A DNA stretch of 64,000 bases from Sabethes cyaneus (taxonomy: Eukaryota > Arthropoda > Insecta > Diptera > Culicidae): positions 145,242,642 through 145,306,641 of the forward strand of contig NC_071354.1 of assembly GCF_943734655.1 (NCBI RefSeq). The letters are read 5' to 3'. Position 1 is the first letter of the stretch, and each line of letters opens with the position of its first letter. Below, one piece after another: positions 1 through 10,290 of this stretch. The notes under the pieces were generated by a model. The model was not told where the DNA came from. It made no database searches and saw only the letters and a list, made by a program, of their open reading frames with translations. The translations under genes and the position numbers were made by a program.

Positions 1-138
1 CAATTTTACAATTCGATCAATACATAATAGTAAGTTTATTTTAATCTCAACCCAACTCTAATAACGTACGGAGAGTCGGATGGTAATCATTACGATTCAC
101 ACTATTAATGATGCATTTTGCTGTTCCGTTCATTTCAG

Positions 139-2547
139 CCCGGTTTGGATGAGGTTGTCAAACAATGCCGCAACCGAAACCTGTTCTTCTCGACAAATAT
201 CGAGACGGCAATCCAAGAAGCGGAGCTAATTTTTATATCGGTCAACACACCAACGAAGACCTACGGTAACGGCCGAGGGCGTGCGGCAGATCTAAAGTAC
301 GTGGAACGTTGTGCTCGAATGATTGCCGATATTTCACAAAACAGTAAAATCGTCGTCGAAAAGAGCACTGTGCCAGTTCGTGCGGCCGAAAGTATTATGC
401 ATATTTTAAAAGCTAATCATAAACCGGGTTAGTTGTGATTTCATACGCGTTTATTTGCAATGATTTTGTGCTTTTCTAATACGAAAACCTTTTTTTGCAG
501 GTGTTAAATATGACATTCTGTCGAATCCCGAGTTTTTGGCAGAAGGGACTGCCATCGAAGATCTGCTTATGCCCGACCGAGTTTTAATTGGTGGGGAGGA
601 AACGACTGAAGGAAAGGCTGCTATCGAAAAACTTTGTTGGGTGTACGAACACTGGATACCTAAGAAAAACATTCTTACCACCAACACTTGGAGTTCCGAG
701 CTCTCGAAGTTAGCGGCCAATGCATTCCTTGCACAAAGAATATCATCCATCAATTCGCTATCTGCCGTATGTGAAGCAACTGGTGCTGATGTTTCTGAAG
801 TAGCTCGAGCCGTTGGTCTCGATTCAAGAATAGGTCCAAAATTTCTTCAAGCTTCGGTTGGATTCGGTGGCAGTTGTTTCCAAAAAGATATCCTCAACTT
901 AGTGTACATATGCGAAGGACTTAATCTTCCAGAAGTTGCAGCCTACTGGCAGCAAGTTATCGATATGAATGAATACCAGAAAGAAAGATTCTCTCAAAAA
1001 ATCATTGAATGTCTGTTCAATACTGTCACTGACAAGCGGATATCCATATTGGGGTTTGCCTTCAAGAAGAATACTGGGGATACGCGAGAAACTCCTGCAA
1101 TTGCCGTGTGCCGAACGCTACTAGATGAAGGTGCTCAGCTGAATATATACGATCCGAAGGTTGAGCCTGAGCAGATATACGCAGATTTAACACACCCCAA
1201 AGTTGCCGAAAGTCCCGAACAGGTGAAAAAATCGGTGAAAATTCTTGCCGATCCGTATGATGCAGTGCGGGATACTCATGCGATCGTGATTTGTACTGAA
1301 TGGGATGAATTCATTGTAAGTACTGCTACTCTGATTCTGACGAGTTGGATTGAGTTTCTGTGGCATGATGGGGAACGATGCTATTTTTGTGTGTGGAAAG
1401 TTATGGACAACGATAAGCCACTGTTTAAATATCCATAAACTTGGGTATATATTCTGACATTGACACTTTGATGGGAATAACGATAGGATTGCCTTACGGA
1501 ACAATTTCAGAAAGCGCACATTAATGAGTTTATTGGTGGCAGAGATTTCCGCGCGTTGGCGACAAAAGCGCAATCTACACTGACTATAAAAAGCATGACC
1601 GGTTCTTATCTAAAAATGCCTATCTCATTACAAAATGTTTAACAGCACGTTTTCCTATTAATAAGGATCGCAGTTATGCGAAATCATTCGAACGCTTTTA
1701 TTTTGTATATTGTATTCTCTTTTGTGTAAATAATCATAATAAAATATTTAATCACTAAAGGTGTTGTAGTGATTAGATATTCTATTTTTGCTTGGCAGGG
1801 ATTCGGACTGACGGTTCGAGTTAGCGTTATATCGACTTCAATTGAAATGTGTTATTCTATTATATTGGCATTTTCGAATTATGTACTACAAATGTAGCAT
1901 TGTTGTGATCAACAAATCACATAGTTTTACTCTGCTTTATTTGTTTGCTTAACTTTCCAGTTGTCCATATTTTTTTATATATATTTATTTGTTCATTTCT
2001 AGACATTTCCAAAAAGAATAATTGTTTGGAGGAGAAAGTGCATTATATAGAGCTTCTGCATTAGAGTTAAATATATTATTTGACTTGGTTTGAGATTTAT
2101 CTTGCTTGTTCAATGCTTGCCACTAAGAATATCGGTTACATGAAAACATTGAAAAATAAAAGCTTAACGATACTGACTTCTAATTCTACATGTGATGTCA
2201 AAATCGTGTGCTTATCATATCTGTGCATCGTTCAATACTTACAAGCTGGTGAAGGATTTCATGGCGATCATATCTAAAAAAACGTCGCAAACTCCAACTC
2301 TAAAACAACTCTCACTCTTTTTAACCTTATTTCTATTACTTCTTACACGCAGCAATCCATTCCTTTTCAGAACCTCAACTACGAACGCATTTACCAGTTG
2401 ATGATGAAACCGGCGTACATATTCGATGGACGTAAAATACTCCAGCATGAGAAACTTCAACAGATTGGATTCCATGTACAGACTATCGGCAAAAAGTTAA
2501 ACCGAAATATTCTGACCCGGTCCTGGGGGACTATTCCACAAATGTAG
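139..2547 (+). CDS. sgl: UDP-glucose 6-dehydrogenase, C-terminal exons (gene is cut by the left edge)
   Basis: This enzyme oxidises UDP-glucose to UDP-glucuronate with two NAD+ in the cytosol, feeding glycosaminoglycan synthesis. I read three exons: 139-427, 501-1315 and 2371-2547 (stop 2545-2547). The acceptors are ttcag, tgcag and ttcag, the donors are GT, and all phases join without a shift. Visible family motifs are NTPTKTYG and EKSTVPVRAAES in the first exon, and LSNPEFLAEGTAI, TTNTWSSELSKLAANAFLAQ and the catalytic-cysteine loop GFGGSCFQKD in the second. The last exon has KPAYIFDGRKIL and TIGKKL. Together they cover roughly the last 425 of about 480 residues; the N-terminal Rossmann part lies upstream of base 1. 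An in-frame stop follows exon 2 if the 1316 donor is not used (ORF to 1438). A candidate poly(A) signal lies at 3099-3104. The family call is firm; the symbol follows the fly orthologue. Confidence 0.93.
1511..1642 (+). other. Candidate alternative terminal exon of the UDP-glucose dehydrogenase gene
   Basis: Within the last intron (1316-2370) a good acceptor (acaatttcag, 1501-1510) is followed by an open frame of 43 codons ending in TAA at 1640-1642. The frame is in the same phase (0) as the upstream exon. An AATAAA lies at 1738-1743. Splicing 1315 to 1511 would replace the conserved C-terminal tail with an unrelated one beginning KAHINEFIGGRDF. Whether it is used cannot be seen from DNA alone. 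Confidence 0.35.
1738..1743 (+). terminator. AATAAA poly(A) signal
   Basis: Canonical hexamer about 95 bases after the stop of the candidate alternative exon, in AT-rich sequence. It would end a short transcript form of the dehydrogenase gene. Such hexamers occur by chance in AT-rich DNA. Confidence 0.35.
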
Positions 2548-3400
2548 AGATACTCGTTTATAAGCTCAAACAGTGAAGGTACCCAAACTATGCACAGGTT
2601 TAGATTTCGCGATACAATAACTCATGGTGCAACATCAAACACGTTTACTTTAACAGACCCGGATTATGTTAGTTAAGCGCCGGAAAAAGTATTAAATGAT
2701 AGCCTTCGAACAACGCTTCATCTTGTCCATAGAGTATAAATTAATGGAACAAAATCTTATTGTATTGAACTTGCCCCAGAGAAAATTTGACTAGTATTAA
2801 ATGACAAAACTCAGAAATCATTGGGCTCGAGTGCACTTCTTTAAGCTATATGTAGCTATAAAACCTTTTTCTAGTTCTACTGTAATAGTCTGCTATAGTT
2901 AGTAAATCGCTATTTCGAGCACAAAAATAACAACAACAAAATAGGTAGGTAAATGCGAAGTAATTTGGACCTACTCGACAAATGTGTTCGCTCATTTCAT
3001 TTAAGGAGAATGTGTTTTTCCTTTATTACAACACTCCTCGTGCTTAATAATCATAGGTATTACCTAGCAGCAGTTTAGTAAAGTTAAGTTCATACGCAAA
3101 TAAATGATCACCACTGCTCGATATCAATAGAAGAACGTCCGCTGATACATACGGTATTTGTATTTAACTAAACTAAAGCAACCGAAAGGATGAGCATGAT
3201 AACTTTTAGTTTTTATCGCAGAAGGTCCATTTTTGTTACATGGTTTAAGTAACTAATATTTAATGCAATCCAGTAGTGTTCAACCGGTGGTGCAGAGAAG
3301 CAGGGACCGAAAAGGTTGAATTTTTTCAATGCCAGTATGTAGTGCAATATCAGAATCTCAGCCAATACCATCGCTCCGTATTTTTTCTGTATCCAGAGTA
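2548..3400. other. Intergenic, 3' UTR of the dehydrogenase gene and flank
   Basis: No coding exon or recognisable element seen. The 3' UTR probably occupies the first part, with a candidate AATAAA at 3099-3104. The region is AT-rich, non-repetitive single-copy-looking DNA up to the Tc1 insertion. Confidence 0.4.
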
Positions 3401-3755
3401 TACAGTGTTGGAAATATAAAAGTAAACAACTGTTACCTTTAGGTTCTACTGATGATTACTCGAATTAAATTAAATAACTAGTATAATTTGAATACCCCTG
3501 CATATTCTAATATTCTTACTCTGATGATATACATACAGTTACACTTATCATTCGCGCACATCTTAGCAATAGAAAAATATATCTTTAGCTATGTTGATTA
3601 ACTACCGGAAAATAAAAAGTAAACAAAAACGTTTTGGTCAATTCCGGTGTAGTATTTTCCGGAATCCGATTGTCTTCCGGTAGCAGCAGTGTGAAAGAGC
3701 TAAATATGTTAGATCCCCCTAAGTTACGTCAATATTGGATAACAATATTGGAATA

Positions 3756-4473
3756 CAGTAATGACCCGATTTTGTCACCCCCATGATGAATTTAGAGGTG
3801 ACAAAAACGGGACAGTGACAAAATCGGGTATTTTTTCAATTTTAATGTTTTTGCAGATAACTTAGAACGAACTACATATATTTCATTCTGATCACTTTTA
3901 GGACCTTTCACACTTCCTTCTACCTCTTCGTGGACATTTGTCACCTGTGCTGTGAGGTCCCACAAGTATGAAAACACGCGTTTTTTAATTGCGCCGAAAT
4001 GGTTGATTATACTGGTTGACTATGTTCAGAGAAATTTCACAGCGTAAAAAGCTCTTTCTTATGGTATGAACGATTCTTTGATTAACCCCCCTAAAAGTAA
4101 GATAGAAAATTTATTTTTCAAGCAGTAAGAGATAGAGTAAAACAATGTTCTACAAAATTTTTTAGAAGATTATTATAAAAAACTTTGCCAAAGAAAGTGA
4201 CCTTCTAGCTATTATAGTTGTGGAGAAAAGAAACAACTTTTGTGGAAACTCCACAAAAATCAACACAGTTCTTTTCACAGTGTTTTAACACACTTGACAT
4301 GTTTGAAATTGATTTTCAAACTAAGCATTTGATAAATCAAAACCGTGACAAAATCGGGTAAAAAACGTGACAAAATCGGGGGTGACAAAATCGGGTCAAA
4401 AACGTGACAAAATCGGGGGTGACAAAATCGGGGAGTGACAAAATCGGGGAGTGACAAAATCGGGTTACCACTG
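3756..4473. mobile_element. MITE with CCCGATTTTGTCAC terminal and internal repeats, nested in the Tc1 relic
   Basis: Terminal inverted repeats read CAGT(AA/GG)T(G/A)ACCCGATTTTGTCAC, with TA on both outer sides (3754-3755, 4474-4475). There is no coding capacity. The same 14-base core recurs near the left end (3764, 3798 and 3814) and as a tight array at the right end. TA duplication suggests mobilisation by a Tc1/mariner/pogo-type transposase. Confidence 0.75.
4345..4464. repeat. Seven-copy subterminal array of GTGACAAAATCGGG
   Basis: Seven copies of GTGACAAAATCGGG follow one another with spacers of 1 to 8 bases inside the right end of the MITE at 3756-4473. The regular orientation and near identity of copies against a decayed background stand out. 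Confidence 0.85.
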
Positions 4474-5863
4474 TATTTCTATGATATCTAAGCAATGGGC
4501 GAAAAATCTGCAGGAATTCCGAGGGCTATTGTTTGCTACGTGAAACGAACCCTCAGCTAGCGTAAAACAGTAGAAAAATATAATATTTTCGTCGGAGGGA
4601 TTTTGAAATTTTGACATAGTAAAGCAAAAGTCCAGAAGTGGAAGTGAGATCCCGACAAATCTTGCAGAGAAATGCGGGAATACTTAAATCTCAACAACAC
4701 CAGCATAACTGTAATCAACCGACTTCAAGAAGCGGGGTTACAAAGCTCCTTTGAATGAAGGAACATCTACTAAGAAACGTCAATATCAGAAAACGCCAGG
4801 ATTTCGTTAAAAAGTATTCTTCCCTCCCTACTAACTTTTGGAAGACAATCGTTTGGACTGATGAGAGCAAGTTTGAACTGAAAAACACCAAGAGGCGTCA
4901 CCGAATAAGTTATCTGAAGTCAGAACGTCTGCAATCTAAATTTACTCAAACAACAGTTAAGCAAGAAGGAGGATCACGACTTGATTCTCCTGAAGCAGGC
5001 TTGGTAATATTGCCAAGATTGATGTAAAGATGACTGGTGAATCAAACGTAAAGATCGTGGAGGAAAACTTGAAGCCATCACTCAGAAAAATGAATTTGAG
5101 TAAGCTTTCCAACAGAATAACGACCGTCAACACACGTCGAGGGTTGCAAGCGCTATTTCTTATCGAAAAATAAGAAAATGCTCGATTGGCCTCCCCAGTC
5201 AGCAGATCTCAACTCCATTGAGTATCTATGGACAATACTGGATAGCAAAATTCCTGTGGATTCGCGGAGAAATCTGAACGATTTCTAGCATAGTATCCAA
5301 ACAGCGTGGGATGCGATTCATCAACAAATGCTGCAAATATCCGTCGAAAGTATACCTAAATAGCTCACTGCAGTTATGGAGAATCATGGAGGGCATACAA
5401 AATACTGGAATACATTATCCTCGAGTACGCTTCCAATGGTTCATTTTTAATACTGTTTACTTTTTTATTTCCTAAGTAAATATTTGTTGACTCACACAAA
5501 TTTTTTTTTATTATTAACGACCCTTTAAACAGGTTTATTCGTTCAGGTCCGAATCACAAAAAAATGAATTAGTACGAAATAAACAAGCAATAGCTGTGAA
5601 ACGAGACTTTTATTAATTCTTCATATTTCAAAGTTTGCACTAAAAATAAACTAGCATATAAATTCGTGAGAATTTATTCAGGTTGTTCTGTTTACTTTTT
5701 TATTTTCAACACTGTATATATTCTTATATTCGTCGAAACTTGCTCGAATATGTACAAGTGAACATTCTCTTATGCACGGTGGTCAGTCACGCAAAATGTC
5801 ATAGTATAGAAATGACAGGCGTTCGCCTGGTTGCTTACAGAGTTACAATTCTGGTTGGAATAG

Positions 5864-6037
5864 TATTCGCTATGACGGCACCGCAGTGGAGACACCTTCA
5901 TTAGTTTCGAGTTTGCGTGAAGCAGAATAGCGATTTGTTAAAGAGTGCAAGACAGAAATATGTCGGAAATAATTTTCACGCAGCTACGGGCAGTTCGTAA
6001 GTGGAAAAGTGGTCGTGTGGTGCCGTCATAGCGAATA
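5864..6037. mobile_element. Short MITE with perfect 19-bp inverted ends
   Basis: TATTCGCTATGACGGCACC at 5864-5882 has a perfect inverse complement at 6019-6037. The 174-bp unit has no ORF of its own. The target duplication is not clear. The flanks 5717-5863 and 6038-6440 hold nothing recognised. Confidence 0.6.
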
Positions 6038-6989
6038 GACAAGCAATAAAGAATTAGGTATAGCGCTTATGTATTGAAAATTGTTTCATTTTTCGATTGA
6101 TCCCTACTATTAGGATCTGCTAAGAATAGTGAAGCAAAATTCGGTTTCGATTGTGGGAGCGATCTTATTTGAAACCTCATTATTTGGGGAAAAACTATAG
6201 ACGGATTTCAGGCCAACTCGACCAGAGGTTGGTATGCCCCTCTGAGAATTCAATAACACTTTGTGTATGCAAAACGTTCATGTAAATAAGCAACCTTGCA
6301 TACTTACTTTTTCCGGGGAAGAATGTTCATCAACTCTTCCGGTCCACCTCTAGCTTGAAGTGTTCACTGATTACCTGTCGCTCTACCTATCTAAGGAAGG
6401 CGTCTGCACTGAATTATCTAAGTTTGAAATATTCCGCCCATTATTATCACAGTAGCTATTGTGGCAGAAACTGAGTGGAATGGAGATAAAGACGGCAATG
6501 GGTACAGGGCCAAATCCCCCCGGCTGCCGCTAAAAGATGAGTACGCGAATGCAAGGCAGCTGGAGCAACATCAACAACAACGAATCCTCACGAGACATAG
6601 AAGACACGGAAAGACCACAGGGTACAGTAGCCACCACACGGCATGGACATAAACGGTATGTCATTCGCATAGGACTGCACCGACGGGTTGATTGAGGACA
6701 GGATTGGACAATCGGCAGAAACACGGCAATGTTTAATGGACTCTGATTGGAAACTCGGTACTTGGAACGTCGGAACCTTGTTGGAACCTGCACGAGCTGG
6801 CCCACTTGCTCGACAGCTGCACAAAGTCAACGTTGAGGTGGCAGCCCTCCAAGAAGTAAGATGGCGAGGCTCAGGAGAACAGGCAGCTGGTCCAACAGCC
6901 CAAGCTTCGTTCAGTACAGATTGAGACCGTTATCTAAATCCCTGATGAACCCGCTTAATTGTCCACGTGGGTGAGGGAATTTTGACTGA

Positions 6990-7410
6990 TGAGTAAATTC
7001 CGCGTTTCACTACTCGTCGCCACTGTTACGATTCGCGTTCGGAGGTGACCGATATGATGTAAAACACGACCCGTACATTAAACAAATTAAAACTTAACTT
7101 TATTGAACAATAACAAGGTACAATTGTGCGAGTCTCATTTTCGCGGTAAAACGGAACAGGAACGTCCTGTTGTCAGCACTGGCGAGCATCAACTGATGAC
7201 AGCTGTCACTGTGACCAGAGAGCTTGGCCGTAACGATGTTACGAATGTCGACGTCTCCGACAGTAACGACGTAGGGACTAGGGATGTCCACGCCTCCAAC
7301 ACCTTGTCGGCGATTACCAGTGTGATTTTCGAGAACGAAGATCGACTACGGGTCAAATGTTCAACTTGCGTCAAATTTTTGACAAATTTCGGAAATACAA
7401 CTTGCGGACT
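6990..7410 (-). mobile_element. Possible LTR-retrotransposon end (LTR plus primer binding site)
   Basis: Read on the minus strand, an AT-rich stretch with TCAATAAAG near 7100 runs to CGTAACAG and is followed by TGGCGACGAG (about 7012-7022). That is the layout of a Ty3/gypsy LTR end plus a primer binding site. It lies between endonuclease and reverse transcriptase pieces of the LINE relic. The outer LTR boundary could not be set and no gag/pol is present. Confidence 0.35.
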
Positions 7411-7764
7411 CATCGTCTGTTAGTGGATTTTAAGGCAGCGTACGATTCTGTGAAAAGAAATGAATTATGGCAGATAATGCTCGAACACGGCTTTCTGACC
7501 AAGCTAATAAAACTTTAGGGTACAACGCTAGACAAATCAAAATCAAGCGTCAGAATAGTTGGTGAAATATCAGATGCATTCGTGATATTAGACGGATTGG
7601 AAAAAGGCGATGCACTCTCTAACCTACTGTTTAATATAGTACTTGAAGGGGCGATACAAAGAGCAGGCGTGCAAAGGAATGGAACCATCATCACTAAATC
7701 GCACATGCTCCTAGGCTTTGCGGATGACATCAACATTGTTGGTGTTGATCGTATAGAGCTATTC

Positions 7765-8234
7765 TGCCCATGGATGCATAGTTGACGTAACGACCAACAC
7801 CATCATTGTTGAGAAAACGCATTTTTAACGGAAAAAATGTTTAAGGCCATATAATCTTAACGGTATACTTTTTCTATCAATTAATCTGTCAATTTGGTTG
7901 AGATTATTAGTCAAAAGAGGGCCGATAGGGTTTCGTGATTCATTTCTCGTTTATTGTATTCAAAAAATGCATACACCAGTTTATGCGAATAGACTGTTTA
8001 TTCTCATAGCTTGGCGTAAAGCCCGTGAAAAGTAGATTGCTATGCTAGATGATTATGCGGGGAGTTACGTCAACTACGCAAAGTAGCTCTATTTTCCCAA
8101 ATTTCTCGAATATTTTTGAACAAACAAATGTTTTTTGAGCATTGAGCTGTATATTACATAGTTCAGAATGCGTAGGGCCGAAAAAGTACATTTTGGTCAT
8201 TTTGGCTTTTACGTCAACTATGAATCCATGGGCA
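7765..8234. mobile_element. 470-bp MITE with 26-bp inverted ends
   Basis: TGCCCATGGATGCATAGTTG at 7765 continues to 7790 and is matched in inverse at 8209-8234 with one difference. It splits the LINE relic immediately after the FADD box; LINE-like sequence resumes at about 8240. No transposase is encoded. Confidence 0.75.
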
Positions 8235-8536
8235 GTATTGTAGAGGCCTTTGAAAAGAGAATCTGCGAGAATCGGACTGATCATAAACACTGCCAAAACG
8301 AAGTACATGTAGGTTGCTGGCAGAGAGCGTGGTCTGAATGATGTTGGATCTGAGGTGGAAATAGATGGGGAACGGTACGAGGTTATCGAAGAATTCACAT
8401 ATCTGGAAACTCTGGTAACATGCGACAATGACGTCATTCGAAATATGAAGAGACGTATTGCATATAGGATTTTCTACGCACTCCGTAGCCAGCTAAAGTC
8501 GCGAAGTTTGCGAGCGCGTACTAAATTAGCTATGTA

Positions 8537-8749
8537 TTGTCAATTGCAAAGAAAATTGTACCATCCAAAGTGCGTTATCGCTCATAAAAGTGCTATTTTG
8601 TATTAAATCGTTTCGGTATCTTCGGCGCACTTTCTCGTTATCTTCCCAGCAATAAGTGCGCCGAACATACCGAAACGATTTAATGCAAAATAGCACTTTT
8701 ATGAGCGATATCGCACTTCGGATGGTAAAATTTTCCTTGCAATTGACAA
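8537..8749. mobile_element. Foldback element with ~90-bp arms, TA duplication
   Basis: Nearly the entire 213-bp unit is one palindrome, from TTGTCAATTGCAA to TTGCAATTGACAA with a loop of roughly 25 bases around 8640. TA flanks it at 8535-8536 and 8750-8751. Removing it rejoins the LINE frame (LAMY then KTLI), so it is a later insertion. It could form a long hairpin in RNA. Confidence 0.85.
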
Positions 8750-8849
8750 TACAAAACATTAATATTGCCAGTGAAGTGGCTCTCTACGGTCATGAGTCAT
8801 AGACGTTGAGAGAAGATCGGCGTAAACTTGGTGTATTTGAACCACCCCA

Positions 8850-9340
8850 TCGACATCTCTATATCGAGCTGCAGTAAACGTCAGCGACAGCATGTCCGGG
8901 GCTCAAAATTTGACAGCGGGCCCAAATCAGACTGCTCGCAGTTGAGTGAAACGCAGTGCTGCCATGCTATCTCATTTTCGCACTCACGAGATGTTGGCGG
9001 CGAAAACATGGTTCTCTGCCGATGGGGTGATTTGAACGAACAATTTTGCGGTCAATACTTGCGGTCGAAAAATTTTGCGGTCAATATTTGATCACAGAGA
9101 ATTGAACAGGCCAAGCCAGCGCACTAGAGAGAGAAAAAAGACGCTGCAAAATTTTCAATGAGAGTGCGCTTTTATTAGATGGTTTTGAATGCTCAACTGT
9201 AGTGACATGTCATATCAGGTACGGGTTTTACACACAATGATGTATTCGAAAAACTATGTTGTAGCGTTATTTAAGAAATATTTAAGATTTTGTTTGAGGC
9301 TTGCGCTGCTTCGGCCTTAAAATATGGCATAAAATCGGAT
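8850..9340. other. Non-coding stretch, no element identified
   Basis: No conserved gene or recognisable repeat seen. It probably continues decayed transposon sequence. Confidence 0.3.
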
Positions 9341-9720
9341 TTAAATTTGGCTGGAATTAAAATTAAATTGAGCTTAGAATGGGACATGAAATTGAACTTC
9401 AAATTAGACTTGAAATCTGAGTTGAAATTGGAATTAAACTAGGTTTGAATTTCGACTAATATTGAACTTGAAACTGGACTCAAAATTGGATTTGAAATCG
9501 GAGGTGAAATTGAAATTAAATTAGACTTTAAATTGGACTAAAACTTGGACACGAAATTTGACTTTTTGTTAAAGGTTGACTTAAAAAATTACTTAGTAAT
9601 TTTACTTCAAATGCAAATTGGACTTGCTATTGTAGTTTAAATTAATTTTGAAACAGGACTTAAGTAGACTTGGAAGTTGAAATTATGCTCGCAATTGGAC
9701 GCATATTTGGATCAGTTTAC
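9340..9720. repeat. Decayed short-period repeat (TTGAAATTGGAC-like)
   Basis: About 380 bases read as degenerate copies of a 12-base-scale unit resembling TTGAAATTGGAC (gaaattgaac, gaaattggaa, aaattggact and similar). Copies are diverged and spacing varies, so period and copy number are approximate. Confidence 0.6.
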
Positions 9721-10290
9721 TGTGCTTGATTTTACTTTATATTGGATCTACTTACGCAATTAATTTACTTATCGCGAAGTTACTGGCTATTGAAATAATT
9801 GAAAACTCCGGAAATCCGGGTTGCACCTTAAGAAAATATTCCATATTAAATTTTTTCGGGAAGGCACGTGGCCCCAGCCTGGGCACGCCAGCGTGTATAG
9901 GCTGTAAATCGACCAGACGCTTATAAAATTTGGTTTGTCATATTATATGTCATATATAAAAAAATATATTTTTCAAAAAATTACAATTCTAATGCTAATA
10001 TGAAAAATTAAAAAAACTGCATTTTGGCCATTAGTATCCAAACTTAAAAAAATCCTTAGAAATTAAAATGTACAAAAAACTCGCTTTTCACTCGCTCTCC
10101 TCGCATTCCCCTACGCATAAACACATAAGAGAAATGTCAATGACATGACAGTAAATGTAATGAACGTAGTAGTGCCCACACCACTGCTCGCAGTGCAGCA
10201 TACCACATAGAAAAACTTAGAAAGAATTAGCTATTTCTGTGATTTGTTATGAAATATAAACGCACCGGTGGAAAACTCTAAAACAACGGA

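Larger units (their letters stand above)
3403..5714 (+). mobile_element. Decayed Tc1-type DNA transposon
   Basis: The element starts CAGTGTTGGAAATATAAAAG and ends with the imperfect inverse, flanked by TA at 3401-3402 and 5715-5716, the target used by Tc1/mariner elements. Transposase remnants on the plus strand run from about 4620 to 5420 in several frames: FWKTIVWTDESKFEL (first catalytic Asp region) near 4840, FQQN at 5111, a WPSQSADLNSIEYLW-like stretch near 5190-5230 including the last acidic residue. Many stops and shifts make it inactive. About 720 bases of it are a later MITE insertion. Confidence 0.8.
6690..8850 (+). mobile_element. RTE-type non-LTR retrotransposon relic
   Basis: Pieces of endonuclease and reverse transcriptase lie in order: LGTWNVGTLLEP and ALQEVRW at 6745-6865 (endonuclease); VDFKAAYDSV near 7420, GDALSNLLFN and the LGFADDINIV catalytic box at 7610-7740 (reverse transcriptase); EIDGERYEVIEEFTYL and RSLRARTKLAMY at 8355-8535; then ALYGHES-like and REDRRKLGVFE-like remnants to about 8850. 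Stops, frameshifts and three insertions (an LTR piece, a 470-bp MITE, a foldback element) show it is dead. Confidence 0.75.

Noticed and set aside
8045..8437. 130-codon minus-strand ORF
   Set aside because: It spans the right half and edge of the 470-base MITE and continues antisense through the LINE relic, so it is a composite of unrelated repeats.
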